A stretch of 64,000 nt of DNA from Ipomoea triloba (GCF_003576645.1 NC_044920.1:363893-427892); one strand, 5' to 3'; shown: positions 47,890 through 62,800, counted from the stretch's first letter. Numbers and translations are program-made. Notes: generated from the sequence alone by a model not told the origin.

Positions 47890-50800
47890 ATGGGGCGGAG
47901 AAAGGTAGCGATAAAGCGAATCGAAGACAAGAGTAGCCGGCAAGTGACCTTCTCGAAGCGCCGGAACGGATTGATAAAGAAGGCGAAGGAGCTCTCCGTG
48001 CTGTGCGACGTTGACGTCGCCGTCGTCGTCTTCTCCAGCAGCGGCAAGCTCTACGACTTCTCCAGCACTAACAGGTCCGTTTCTCATACTCCTGCTTAAG
48101 ATCGATTTTATATTCAAAATCGCTATTATTATTGCATTACGCAGATCTTGCCTTGCTTTGCCGTATGTCGGTTTCTTTTCCCGTACACACCTCTCCACGT
48201 TCTGCTTGCTTTAATTTTATCCCCTATTGTGTTTATTATTACGGGTTTCGAGGTAGAATTTTGTGTTTATCTACATCGCTGCCTCAATAATGTTGACTGA
48301 TCGAGCTGAGTGACTGAGTGTCATATCATTCTGCAGAACTTTTTTTTTTTTTTTTTTTTTTGTCGTATGCATTCGTGCTTGCACTATTTCTTAGTGTTTA
48401 TCGTCATACTATTCGCGTAAAGGGTTTGTCAGAACCCAAGGTGGTATTGGTATACTGGGGCGGCGATATTTCTGTGGTTGCACTTGCATGCGATAACTCT
48501 AGAAGAGCATGCAAACAGGTGCTATAGATGAATTTTAATTATAGCCAATTCAATGCCACAGCTCACTAGCTCAGTGGCTCAATTCACATAAAATTAGAGG
48601 AATACTTAAAATCATGTATAGGAATCTTAGATGACTTTATGAACTTATATATGGATATCATTTTGGTTGGTTATGAACACCTAAAATCACAATTTAGCTC
48701 TTATGTTTTATCCCCTCTATTAATTTATATTATACCTGATTTTTTCTTCACCCAGGATTTTCATAACTTAGACCAAATGCTTCCAATTTAGTCAATTTGC
48801 ATGTTAGAAATCCCTCAATTATATATATCCAATTTATTGCACTAGTCAAAAGATATCCAATAACATCCCTACAATGGTAAAATAAGAAAGCAAAAAGACC
48901 TAAACATCAAATGACATAACAATATGTATTTCTCTATTCAACTCGATCCCCTTTGTCACATACTAAAACCCTAGTACCCAAAATTAATCAATTAATGGTA
49001 AGGAATAAAAATATAACATAGGGCCGGGTATGATTGATTCGTCAAGAAGAAAGCTTCTATACTCTACGCTAGCTTGAAACTTAGGAAACTTCACTACTCT
49101 CGACTCTTGAGAATTACAAAACAAGTCCATTGTTTAGATAGACTTGCTTAGCTTCATCATAGAATAATTTGATAGACTACTTCCATCAAGAGCTTATGCA
49201 TAATCTTTGCACAATTTTGACTTTTGTAATTAAAGCCCACTTAGAACCAAACATGGTCTCCTAGAGTTTCACACACTATTCATAGATTTGACACCTTTTG
49301 TCGTGAAAACTTTATTTACTTGTATATTTTATGGCCATTGATACTTTTACCATAAATCAAAATTTAAAAAGGAAACGAGGACAAAATTAAGAGATATTCA
49401 CAAATGACCTTGTTAATATTTGTTGGATGTATAAAGAATACCAATTTTGATATTGTAATCCTATGTAGCCAATCACTTTTTTTGCGAAGAGATTCGACTA
49501 GGACTAGATGCCAGATAAAATTGGGTCCAAAGGTAATGACAATACAAGAGATAAACCAACATGGTTATTGCTATCATCTTGAATAGTGGATAGTTGTTTG
49601 AGCTATTTAATTTAATAGATCACGGTGCCTTAAGCCAATCTTATTAGTTATCGAAACCTTAAAGCAACACAATGATCATGCTCGAAGGCTTCTCACCTTG
49701 ATTTTACAAAGAGCAACAATCTATACAAATGGACTTAAATGAGTAACACATAGAGTGTGCCTTTATGTGTGTTTTCATACTTACATGAAATCAATACTAT
49801 TTTTGAGAAATTTAGGGCTAAAGTTACTTCACCTATGGTTACCCACACTTAAACAAAAAATCCACGGTATTGAAGTGTTTGGTGATTGATGACGTTCCTA
49901 GTTCACAAATCACTTCATCTTTCAATCACTTCACTTTAGGTGTGTATGTTTCTTGCTCCATTATATGCCCATGACTTTGTTATTCTATATTGTTCACCTA
50001 TAATCTCTTCTATGTTGTTCACCTATAAGAAGACTTTGATGTAGTCAATTAGTCATCGCATTGTTTTGCTTTCTCTAGTAAACAATCATCACTCTCTCTC
50101 TTTGCCCACTCTTTATGGACAAAATGTTACACCCGCATGGAGTGGACAATGGGTAGGTGGACTCTTTGGATAGTGGATTTGATTTTTAAAAAATATTTTA
50201 AAATTAAACCTTAAATAAATATTGGTATAATATAATTATTATAATTAAATACCCTTATTACTCCAAAAAAAAAAAAAAAAAAAAAAAACCTTATAGTTTA
50301 AAAGGAATTAGATTAGGAAACAATAACAACATGAGATTCTTCATTATGAGCTGTTGAAGTAGTAGTGGTGGCTCTAAGATTGGCCCTATGATGTACTAAC
50401 GTTAAATGTTTTGCAACATATATGGTTCAAAAACTTTGTTCACCTCTCCTAGATTAGCCACATTTGCAGAAGTGGAAAATAGTTTCCCATTTAATTTCTA
50501 ACATTTTTCTTGTGTCTAGATTTAGTTATCTAACTTTGGGCATTCTCGATAAAAAGCTTCATTGTTCCTCTTTCTTTCTTCAAGTTAATCATCGTGTAAA
50601 AGTTAAAAATATCACTAATCATTAATATAGAAGAATTTGGTTTAGTAAGAGGTTCAAAGTTTGGAAAGAAATTGCTTGGTGATCAACACCGTTACTCTTT
50701 AGCATGTAAACCATAACTCACTAGTTCACAACTTTGTAACTTAACAAAATTTTCCATTGTAATAACTTGGTTCCCACATACATAGGCACACACGTGACAA

Positions 50801-53800
50801 TAGGTACACTAACATAATATTTAGAATAGTGAGACTTGTAATAACAATTTTATAGCTATTATTTTCTTGGATTTGGAAAAGACAACAAATTGCATAGAGG
50901 TGAGACGGTAAAACGTGAACTGTGTGTATTTACTGATGAAAAAGAACATTGTATAGGTAGTTATTTATACAAGCTAGAATAGTATTAGCAAAGCACTTCA
51001 ATTACTCATTTTAAATTCAAATCGAGTAGATGAGAGCAACTCTCTCAACTCCCCTCAACATTCTCTAACGCTTCCCCTTAAGCTGGAGCATAGATATTGA
51101 CCATGCCCAGCTTGTTACATATATAAACAAACCGACTCCTACCAATCCAGCTCCTTTGTAAATAGGTCAACCGGCTGATCACCTCTATGAACATGTACAG
51201 TAGATATCAACCCTTGTTGCACCTGAACACAACAATGTTTACCTCTTCAAAGGGCAATAGGGAGATTCACATTTGTTGATGAAGATTCCGACAAGGCAGG
51301 ACTCACCAGTGGAACTGCTTGTGCATCAACGTTTCTTTGCCGTCTGTGATACACTTGTGTAACATGGAGCTTAGCTTCAGACTTAACCAAGGACGAAGGG
51401 ACAGTAATAATGTACGTAAGGAAATCATCCGTCAATGAAACAGAACTACAATCCGAGATAATGAATCAGAGACGGCAAACCTGGGTAATACAACGAGTTT
51501 TAGAGCGGAACTATGGGGCTTGCGTGAGGGCTTAATCATCGCCAGAAACCGCGGGGTTACTCACTTAGTCGCTGAATCGGACTCTGAGGTCGTGGTTAAA
51601 GTGCTAGATAAAGACCCTGGTGGCGATTACTTTGACTCCACTTTGGTCGCGGACTGCAAGTCACTTATGTGGCAATTCCAAGACATCACGATTAGCCATG
51701 TGCTCCGGGAAGGGAATCGCTACGCTGACTTCCTAGCAAACCTCGGACAACTTGCTACCTGGGGAGCTGCAGGAGATGTTGGTCTGTGATATGCATTGTA
51801 TTGCCACAAGTCGATGGCGTTAGTTTCGGGGGACTCTCGGAGTCCCTTTTCCCCACTAAAAAAAAAAAAAACTACAATCCGAGACACTGTATCCTCAAAG
51901 AAAGTTACATTAGCAAAATCTAAGTACCGCCCCAAATCAAGAGAATAAGACCGGTACCCTTTCTGAGTACTTGGATAAACCTAGAAAATGCACTTTAGAG
52001 ACTTAGGATCAAGTTTCCCTCTTTGAGAGCGGATATCCTAAATAAAACAAGTGCCTCCAAACACTTTTGGAGGCAAGGGGAACGTCGGGCTAGACGGATG
52101 AACAAAACAATATGGAACTTGGCCGTGGAGTACTCTTAAAGACAAATGATTAACAACATCTGCCCATAACACTTTGGGTACTTTCATCTGAAACAACAAA
52201 GCTCAAGCAACCTCTATCAGATGGCGATTTTTCCATTCTACTACACCATTCTGTTGAGGAGTACCGTTCCATTTCAATTCACTTAACTTGAGAAAAGATG
52301 AGAAAAATTCTCGGACTCATTATCGCTATGCAAAACCTGAACTGTTTTATTGAATTGTGTTTTGACCATATCACATAAACTACAAAAAATATTAAATAAC
52401 TCACCTCTAAACTTCATGAGATATAACCAAGTGTGTCTAGAGAAACCATTTACAAAAGATACAAAGTACTTAAACCCAGCCGTTCACATGACACTGATCC
52501 CATACATCTGAATGAACTAATTGAAATAAGGACTCTACCCTGTTATTGACTCTAGAAGGATATGACACACGATGGTGTTTAGGAAGTTCACAAGACTCAC
52601 ATTGTAAGGCAGACAAAGACACAAAACCTGGACACAATTTCTTCAAAGTAGGTAAAGACGGATGACCATATCATCAATGCAGCTGAAAAGGAAATGTATT
52701 ACCCATCAAACTAATCGGAGCAACTTCAAAATATTTTGAGATAAATTGCTCTAGCACAGTAGCACATACATCCCACTAGTCTTCTTCCCTCTGCAAATAG
52801 TCTTCTTCGTCAAAAGATCCTAAACCAAACAATAATCAGGGAAGAATAGAACACAACAATTAAGAGTTCAGGTAATTTGACTTAGTGAATGCAAATTGAA
52901 CGGGAACTTTGGAAGGTACAACACAAAAGAAAGGGACATTGTTACTACTTTCTTAACCAAGATTGAAGTAGATGAATCGTCAGCCAGGATAGCTGTAGTT
53001 CCAAATTTAAAGGGAGAATATGTGGAAAAAACTTATTACCTCACATATGGTCACTGGCTCTTGTGTCAATGACTCATTGTCGAGACGAGAAAGAGACAAG
53101 ACAATAAGGTTGTTCATTTCAGTCGTTTGTACAAACATGGCTAAGAAAGATGGCAAAGGCTCATGACCAGCTGAAGGTTTCTAGGAAGACATTTTTAATT
53201 GATTAAACATGGCAACTTCTCATTGGTCATTACAACTACATGTCTTTTTGGAAACAACATAGGACATTGGTTGCGCAAATGACCAGGTTCTCCACAATTA
53301 TCACACACTCTTTGAAATCTGTCATGTCTTATGACATATTAACCTAGCAAAAGAAAGCCACCCACACAAAAGAAACCTATATAGGTTTGAAATACAACTT
53401 AACCAATTGATTCCTTCAAGATGAGACAGCTGGTACCAACCAGAACTGGCGCCATCGCATGGTGTCGGAACTGTCAGGTTTGGCCGCATGTGTAACCTCC
53501 AATGGCGGCAAAACTTTACCAACGACGTCGTCTCCTAGCTCCGACCAAAGCCCAGTGGGTCACTCTCCCCACTCCGCTCTGATACCATGTAGAATGTGAG
53601 ATGTGTGTATTTACTGATAAAAAAGAACATTGTACAAGTAACTATTTATACTAGCTATAATAGTATTAGCCAAGCACCTCGACCATTCATTTTAAATTCA
53701 AAATGAATAGATGAGAGCAACTCTTCAACTCCCCTTAATATTCTCTAAATGAGACCAACTAAAAAAAGGAATGAAGAAGGTTTTAATAGTAGTTATTATA

Positions 53801-56800
53801 TGGTTAATCTCTTGTTGGTATGCCGATAAAGGCAATGCTTAGTGGCACATTTATAGTTTTTAGGACATTGATAGCTCAATTTACAGAAAATCTCACCATA
53901 CTAGGTTTTATTTATTGTTACTGATGAATAGATCAACTCATCACATCCCAAGTAAAATTGGATCATTAAACACTAATTGCTAGAATCTTGAGAAGGTACT
54001 TGTGAGGGTTGCTAAGAACCCCTACACCCCTAGCATTCCCTATAGCATGCAAGAATGGTGATATTGCAAAAGATTATTTGTACTATATTTTGCTCTCTAA
54101 CAATGGTGTTCAACTTGATTTCCCAAGACCTTTCCATGTCATGCTTGCATTCCTCAAGCACATTATTCGAATTGCAACTAGGCACTTCCCCACCTATTAA
54201 GCACCTAAAATCCATTGCGTGACCATTTGCTACCAAGACTTGCCAATAACCCCTTTTTGGTGTAAATTGGAGCCCCTTATTTTCCATGTTTTTTGCTGGT
54301 TACCATTAGAGTTGCCCAAGTTTTCCAAACTTGAAACCCATATGCTAATCTCACAATAAAGTTTTAGACTTTTCCAATTCCCATACAATATAATCTTGCT
54401 CTAATATATCATCACTAAAAACAATGAAAAAATTTGTCTTCAACATCGACAAATAGTTGGCATCATTGTTCCCCAACCCAAACCTATGTTTGCAATTCCA
54501 TAATGGGTTACGCTCTTGTGCATATCCTTTGGTTACACATCTTGTGCATAGTTGACCTCAATATTCCCCAACCCTAACCAATTTAGCATCCATATTGTAC
54601 CACCAAACTTAGCACTCCAACACCTATGTTATTGCCCTTACACTACTGTAGCAAGGTTTGAAGTAAACTAGGCATCAAAACAAGTTGAATATAAAGTGTG
54701 TTAATCCTAACTTGCTTTTATCAACATCTTCAATGACTCTTGGGTAACATGCAAAATCATCTATCACTTATAACCGTAAATCCTCACTTTTCTTGCACTC
54801 CATTGCAAATAGTTTTACTTGTTTCACATGTTTCATAATGCTCAAACCCTTATTTTCTATATTTTTCTACTAGTCACCATTACGATTTTCCAAGTTGTTT
54901 AAGTCTTCCAAAAATGCAAACCCATATGATGATCTTGCAAGCTTTCAAACTTTTCTAGGCCCTATGTAATCTCATCTTGTTCAATTTTAACCTCATAAAA
55001 TCCATGAAATTTTTTTTATCTTGAACATCAATGGATAGTTGGCCACTCAATATTCCGTAACCCCAACCAACATTTTCAATTTAGTAATGAGCTACGCTCA
55101 TATTCATTTTCTTTTGGCTATACATTTTGAACCAACTATTGCCATAGAGGTTTATCTCCAACCCAAAACTCAGTTTTGAATTTTATTTCTTTATTTTTCT
55201 CAACAAAATTTCCAAAACTACCTACTTATTCCAAGTTATCTTTCTCTACACCCCAATATTCATCATGAAGAACTATTCTATTCTGTCATCTCCATATGTG
55301 CCAAATATAACAAAGTACTCCAACACTTTGGCATACTACCCCTACACTACTCTTGCAAGTAACTAAGTACTCTTGATCCCTACACTCCTATAGCAAGGTA
55401 CTAGGTTTCAAACTCAACATCTTAAACATAACCACAAAACTAGTCGACAATAGAGTGCATTAATCCTTACTAGCTTTTGGGCACACATGTATAACTTGAT
55501 CGATATCCTTAATGACTCTTGGAAAACATACACGAATAGATTCTTGTGTTGAATTTTTAGAGAAGAACCATGAGGAAATGTATACCGAAATCGTGGGGAA
55601 ACTGAGTTTGGAAATCGGACACATCCATCCAAGTAGCGTCATCTTAAGGGGGGCCTTCCCACTACATTAGAACTTGGGAAATTCCTTGTTGGCAAAAATC
55701 CAACAAGCTTTGCAGTGTGATTTCCTGTAATAACCATCTCTTCAGGAAGGCAATAACTACTTATCATCAACTTTGAAATCCATTGTCAATTTTGCCCACT
55801 TTGCATTCATGTTTCCTAATTTTTCTAGCCATGCAATACCCAGAATAACATCCACCTCGTTAAAGGGAAAGACGAAATAATCTAGTGCCATTGTACCTGA
55901 ATAATTGGCAATTGAGAATACTTTCCATCAAACTCAATGCGAATACCATCTCTCAATCGAACTCTGGATTTTGATGTGGGTTTTAGACGTTGTTGGATGA
56001 GTAACCAAGCTATGAGAAACAGAATTGATTTGCACCCACTTTCAAGCATAACAAGGGTATCATTGTCACGAATTCCCCCCCAAAACTTCATGGTTTTTGG
56101 GCTATCAATACCAATCAACGCAAGGGAAAATCAAGCAACAAGAAGTGGGCAATCCAATCCAATCGTAAGAGTGAGAAACTCTAACTCCACAACACGGGCT
56201 ACCTTCATCGTTATGCACAAGTTAATCACATCATTTGGTTAGAGTAGCACTCAAATTGAGGGCTTTTATCCATTAAGAAAAAGTCCCAACTGAATGTGAG
56301 GAGCAAGACCTGGAATTTTAGCAACTCGAGCTGTGAAGATATTCGCACATTCATCCACCGTGCTAGTTTATCGGAGAGTGGCCAGTTGTTCGATAGGAGG
56401 GCCAGTTAATTCTCCACCAAATTTTTCCAAAAGGTCTATTGTGAATTGTCTCCAAGTGAGCATGAGATGTTGTTGCTGCTGCAGCCTGTAGTCACCGGAG
56501 TTAATGGAGTGTCGGACCTTCCATATTGATAAAAGTTGTGTGGACTTTCAATTCTTCAAGAGTGCAGTGAATTGTAAAGAACTGTTCTTCTCCCGCAAGC
56601 TACCCTATTGGGTTTATGCCATCAAAAGGTAGGAAGCTTGATTTTACCAGTGAAGAGGGAGTTGTTGTCCGGTACCAACAAGTGTATAAGAGAGGAGTAG
56701 AATTGCTAAAAAATGGATTGCTTTCTGTCTTTGGTGCCATAGATGAAGCACTGGCGTTGCCTTGCCATTTTCTTTCGAGAGTAAGGGTTAGTAGATCAGA

Positions 56801-59800
56801 CAGTTTAGCAATGGAGGTTTCCATTGCTGCAAACTCGTCATCCATCGCTGCAAACTTATCATTCAACATTGTTAATTCAATACTATCTCATCTTGTTTCT
56901 TCTCTAACGTCTCTACACAAGAATACATTCATGTGTTTGTCATTCTGCGACAGATCAAATCAATATGTTAGAGTAAAGAAGTTGGAAATGAGAAAGAAAG
57001 AGGAAATGCTTTATTGAATGTGCAAGAAGAACAAGGTTGTAATTAAGACACCCTCTATCAAGAGCATGATGCTCTTGCCCAACTGCTACAGCTATACGGA
57101 AGCTTTAGAATTGATGATTGGATACCCTCCTCTCTTGAGGAGGTTACAATTTATAATGTAATGCAGTAAATAAATATTGTAAAAGGAAAGGATTGAGAAG
57201 CTGATTTATCTCTGTTAGATTTCATGATTTAGGGTTCTCCCTTGATTTGTGCATAAGTTGTTTGATTTGCGTGATTTGTTGTCCGCACTTCTCGATTTCC
57301 CTTCTTGTGTTGATTCCCCTTTTTGTATGAGTAAACCACCCATTCTTTGGGTGCGTATCAAAGAACCATTTCATTTTTTCATCTCCATCTGCTATATGGT
57401 AACAAAAAATTGAGGACTCGAGCCCCTATCATAGCGCCCCTAGACTACTCTAGCAATGTAGGAAGTAACTTAGGTATCAAACTCAACATTTTAAAAGCAT
57501 AACCACAAAACAAGTCGACAATAAAGTGCATTAATCTTAGCTAGCTTTCGGGCTTGTGCATGTAACATGATCCACATCCTCAATGACTCTTAGACAACAT
57601 GCATAAGCACATATTAGTTTCGCTCTTTACTTGCTCACTGTTGCACCCTTATTTTTTATATGCTTTACTAGTTAACATTAGAGTCATCAGCTCCCCTGAT
57701 CTCACAAATCCCTAGACTTTTCTAGCCCCATACAATCTCATCTTGCTCCATTGTATCCTCACATAAAACCATGGCAAAAAATGTATCTTCAACATCAACA
57801 TAGGGCATTTAATTCTCCACAATCCCAACCAACATTTGCAATTCACTAGTGGGTTTACACTCCTATGCATTTCCTTTGACAACACATCTTGAACTAAATA
57901 TTGCTGTAGAAGTTTATCTCCAACCCAAAACTTAGTTTAGAATTCTTTCTTCATCTTTACCATACTTAATATAGAGCACAACCTTAACCAACCAGCCCTT
58001 GTTACTTATAAAGAACAGCTTGTTTGGCTTTAAGATTGTGCATCGCACAATCTAATTGCATGTATTTCCCACCCAACCTTTCTTAAGCAATATCCATCCA
58101 AATTTGGCAAAAAGAAAAGAAAAGAAAAAAAAAAGCAAGGTTCGTATTGTAGAGGCTCCAAATCCCCCGCCACTACTAGTTTTCACCTTTATTACCTTAT
58201 CCTATTAGACTTAGCTATATCAGTGCTTTTTAATAAACCCTCCGAAGGAACTCAATAGTAAACACTCCAAGAATAACTGTTGTTTATTGCTAGATTGAAA
58301 ATTTCAAAAAAATTGTTAGTGAAGTCATGACTAGTTTAAAACTATGAATTCAAAATAAGTTTACTTACAAGTAGCGAGTCAAATGTTTACTAGATCGAGT
58401 TTGTTCTTACAAGCATAGGTTAAACCTAATAGTTAGGAAATGTGTAATATATGTGTTGACATAGTTTCATTCCTTATCTAGATCATAGCATCTATAAAGC
58501 ACTCACCTAATTAGAAAAATTAAAGCCAATTAATATAAAAACATTATATTTATAAACAACAATTTGTTCATTCACTTGATTTTTTTAAATGTAATATTAT
58601 GTAAATATTGAATCTTGTGTTGAAAATTGATAATTAATAGTTTATTTTGTGATAGTTGTTAGTCTATACATATTTTGTTGTACACATCTTTCTTTCTTTG
58701 CATAAATTGAGTATTTCGTTGTTTAAATTTGGTTTATGCCCTTATATGCATTTAAATCTATCCTAAATGATTTATTTATTTTTAATTGTGTAGCTATACT
58801 TGTGTAACTTAGCTTGTATTGATGAATACTATGAAAATATACTGATACACTAATATGAATAGTTAATAATGTGATACCCTGCTTGATAATTGAGAAGGCT
58901 ACAAAAAATGGACTAGCATTCTATTATGGAGAATTTATTTTAAAATTATTGAGCTAGAATTATAAGGAATATTTTATTTGCTTGTATATGTTTTCTTTCT
59001 AATTACAATTAAGTTAAATAAACCCTTGTGAACCCTTACTGGCGTGGAGGCTTTTTGTTTAAGGTGGAATGCTCCCATGCCAATATCTTTTTGCTTCTGC
59101 AGCTTGAGTAAGAGATCGCTTGTTCCCATATATCTTTGGCTCAGAAATGCTCGAATCAGTTAACCTCTTGATCGTCTCTGCCCTACTTCTTTTTTAGCAC
59201 TGAGTGAGAGGGCTATAAACAATATTATTGTATAATGTACATGAAGCACTTCATTCTCGAGCTTTTAACTTCTCAAGACATTTATAATGACAATTTTTTG
59301 TATACACCAAATTCATAAAAATTACCCCTATGTTTTGTTTTTAAACATCAAATTTTAGGCTTAAATTTTGTTGTGTAAGGGTATGACGATTATTATCTAA
59401 ACAACTTGTTGCTCAATGTGCCACCACCTTGTTGCTTCATTGAGCACACCGCATTTGCAAATAAGCCATGTAGTTTTTCTAAGCAACCTTTTTTTGGTTT
59501 CTTTATTAGGTTGATAGGCCAAATTTTTTTCCAACAATAAGTACATTGATAACTCAAGACTATTGTACATTCCTTACCTCCAACTATTGTTTTTGTCTTC
59601 AATTGCTTTGGAAACCCAACTATTTCGATTGAGAAAGCCCATAGCGATTGTATTGTAGCTTGTGAGGTCAAGGACCACTTGAAAAAGGAAGCTAATGCTT
59701 AATGATATACCAACTAATGAGAAATCAATTGGTACCAAAACTAGAAAAAATGTATTTAGGATTTCTTGAGGCTCTAATACTATGTTGAAATTAAGGGATT

Positions 59801-62800
59801 GAAAGGCTAACTAGGTGGCACATAGCCACCACTCGCCAATTAGGCAAGCAACCAAAGAAAAGGAGAATAAAGAGAATATATGGTTCTATTATTATTAGAA
59901 CCATGTATAGGAATTTTATATTCCTAAGTACAATGGCTAAGCATACTCCTATTAAGAATATGACTGATTTCTAATTATTCAACCGTTAGGAAGAACTAAG
60001 CAATATCACTATACACTAATAATATTATTCAATTTTACACTTTCGTCAAAGAAGTGACCAATTTGAAGTAAGTGGTTATAATGCTCGTTGGTAACAAAAT
60101 TGCATGGCAAGCAACTCAATATAAGAATTCTTTATAATGTTTTTCTTTGTATATTTAGGCCTAGAGTTCATGATTTTTGTGTATTCATGAATTTTATGTT
60201 TTTATTCAAATTAAACCCTCGGACTCTTGATTCTATCATACTTGGTGATAGCTCAAAAAGTAATTACTAGTGTTTGTGACATGTCAAAAGGTAGTTACTA
60301 CTATTCTATTTGTAATTCATGTTGCATTGCTTGCGTGTAGCTACTATTCAACCTTCTTTGTTTTGTTGCTTTGGACATCCTAGCCTCAATAAACTTAAAC
60401 ACTTGACCCCAAATTTGTTTAGTTTAAAGTGTGAACCCTACCAGCTTTAGAAACATTATAAAATACTTTCTTAGTCATGCTAAGAAGGATGTCACAAATC
60501 ATTCAAGATGTCACCTCCAAACTAGGACAAATTGTTGATGTAATCCTTGAAATATGTATTTGTGGAGTACTCATGGCTTCAAAAGGATTTAGCTTGTTAT
60601 TATCTTAGTACTTTTTTGTTTGTGTGGTTTGATTTTTTAAATTTTTAAATTTTTTGAGTTTACATTGTTCTTGTGGAGTACTCATGCCTGACAAATATTC
60701 CTAATACATCTTCATTAAGTGCTCCTAATACCACTTTATAATAACTATAGACAATATAGTTATTTAAGCACACTCTTCTTCAAAAGACACCATTCAACAC
60801 AATATTGAACCCTTATATTGTATCTCTACTCCCCTAACACTAATCATCAAATGCTAAGGAAAACAAGAAACATCCCATTGACTCATTGTTGTGCTATCAC
60901 CTTCTTCAAATTTTGGTTTTGCTATAATCACCAACTAATAGGTCACAAGTCTATTTCTCGTATATAATATATTTTTGTTCCCATGTGTAGTAAGGAGGTT
61001 TTGAAATATCCTAGCTACGATAGACAAACAATAGATAGGATAGCTAATCTTCATTCCTTGAAAACATAGGAACTGACACCTCGGCAAGACTATGGTTGGT
61101 AGTTGATGAGTGTATATGTAAAAGCTAGGCCTAATGGACAAGTGGTTATGCTCAAGTCATGACCTAGGCTCAAGGCATTACAATGTGTTATTAATCATTG
61201 AATTATTGAACACTAAGATCCACTAGGAAACCACATAATGGATCCTAGACCAGTGGATGGAATCAAGACTGAAGATTTGTCCCAAGTCTTATGAATTGTT
61301 GTAAGACTTCCTCAAGAACTGATATGGGGCACATCTATTACTCTGCCCCTTATAGACATTAGTAAAAATATCTATTTCATTGTGTATGCTGATGGTATTG
61401 TCATAATAGTCAGCGGGATACTGTCACCAAGATCCTAAAGTATGTCAAAAAGTCCCTAGGCATGGATTTGCTGTATAAGGATGTACAGATAAAGGGGTTG
61501 TTGGCTACATGGATGCAGGCTAGGGAAAGGGCAAAAAAAAAAAATGTTTGGTGCACAAACCTAGAAAGGAAGCTGGCAAACAATATTACCTCTTCTTTTG
61601 TCACTATAAATTTTTGGAGAATTTATTATCGGTGGTGTCTTTGGCCACCAAGAAGAGTTGAAGCAAAGGTGTTTCTATCTTCTCTTTTGTTTGTCCTCTT
61701 TCTTGTTAGAGGAGAAGAGGGGTGTTTCTTATCTTTGGATTTGACTCACGGGAGCTTATGGTTGAGTTTCTTGGAGATGAGGAACTGTTGGATGATAGTA
61801 TATTGTGGTAGCTTTGGAGTTTCAAAAATGGTAGTTTTAGATTTGGTGGGTTTTTTGGGTGTTTGGCTTGTGGTGGTGAAAGGATGTAAGACTCTGGAAA
61901 GCATGTGGTGGCTATACAGGAGGTAGAGAGATTTTGATGGGAGGAAGAGTAATGTGGGTGGTTTTCTGGAGAGAAGGATATTTGGTTTCTACTACAACAC
62001 TAGAGAGAAGTTGGTAATATGGATAAATGGTGAGGGCACTGATGATCTATATTGCAACAGCAACTTGGAGGCGAGAGGCAGCGATGATGAGGATGATTGG
62101 TGGCTTAGTTTCTAGGTTTTGATTTTTTGAGCCACTTGTAATATTATATATTTTAAATTTGTTTTGGATTTGGATTAGATTATGTTGTTGGAGCTTCCAT
62201 TGAGATTTTTTAATTGTTTGGATGTAAATGTAATCTGATTTGTGTAGTAAAATTTTCAATCATCATTGTGCTATAAAAAAAAAAAAAAAAAAAAAAAAAA
62301 ANNNNNNNNNNNNNNNNNNNNNNNNNNNNNNNNNNNNNNNNNNNNNNNNNNNNNNNNNNNNNNNNNNNNNNNNNNNNNNNNNNNNNNNNNNNNNNNNNNN
62401 NNNNNNNNNNNNNNNNNNNNNNNNNNNNNNNNNNNNNNNNNNNNNNNNNNNNNNNNNNNNNNNNNNNNNNNNNNNNNNNNNNNNNNNNNNNNNNNNNNNN
62501 NNNNNNNNNNNNNNNNNNNNNNNNNNNNNNNNNNNNNNNNNNNNNNNNNNNNNNNNNNNNNNNNNNNNNNNNNNNNNNNNNNNNNNNNNNNNNNNNNNNN
62601 NNNNNNNNNNNNNNNNNNNNNNNNNNNNNNNNNNNNNNNNNNNNNNNNNNNNNNNNNNNNNNNNNNNNNNNNNNNNNNNNNNNNNNNNNNNNNNNNNNNN
62701 NNNNNNNNNNNNNNNNNNNNNNNNNNNNNNNNNNNNNNNNNNNNNNNNNNNNNNNNNNNNNNNNNNNNNNNNNNNNNNNNNNNNNNNNNNNNNNNNNNNN

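Larger units (their letters stand above)
50902..53756 (-). mobile_element. Deleted Ty1-copia retrotransposon in FLC-like intron 1
   Basis: Two 164-bp LTRs (50907-51070 and 53588-53751) are flanked by a 5-bp duplication gagac (50902-50906, 53752-53756). Next to the right (5') LTR is a tRNA-iMet primer site, gctctgatacca (53576-53587, complement TGGTATCAGAGC). Next to the left LTR is a polypurine tract (complement of cttcccctta). The minus strand still shows a gag zinc knuckle near 53313-53245 ([14 protein letters not shown]), an integrase core end near 52280-52210 (WNGTPQQNG, with the usual E), and the end of RNase H near 51190-51120 ([14 protein letters not shown]). Reverse transcriptase and most of RNase H are deleted and frames are broken, so it is inactive. 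A LINE is nested in it. Confidence 0.93.

Noticed and set aside
47716..48198. 160-aa minus-strand frame over FLC-like exon 1
   Set aside because: Antisense shadow of the conserved MADS exon. An antisense transcript like Arabidopsis COOLAIR is possible but cannot be supported from this sequence alone.
56616..57017. 133-aa + strand frame
   Set aside because: Antisense of the gypsy gag start on the minus strand.
61462..61926. 154-aa + strand frame
   Set aside because: Its start is a copia fragment and the rest is low-information hydrophobic sequence; not a gene.
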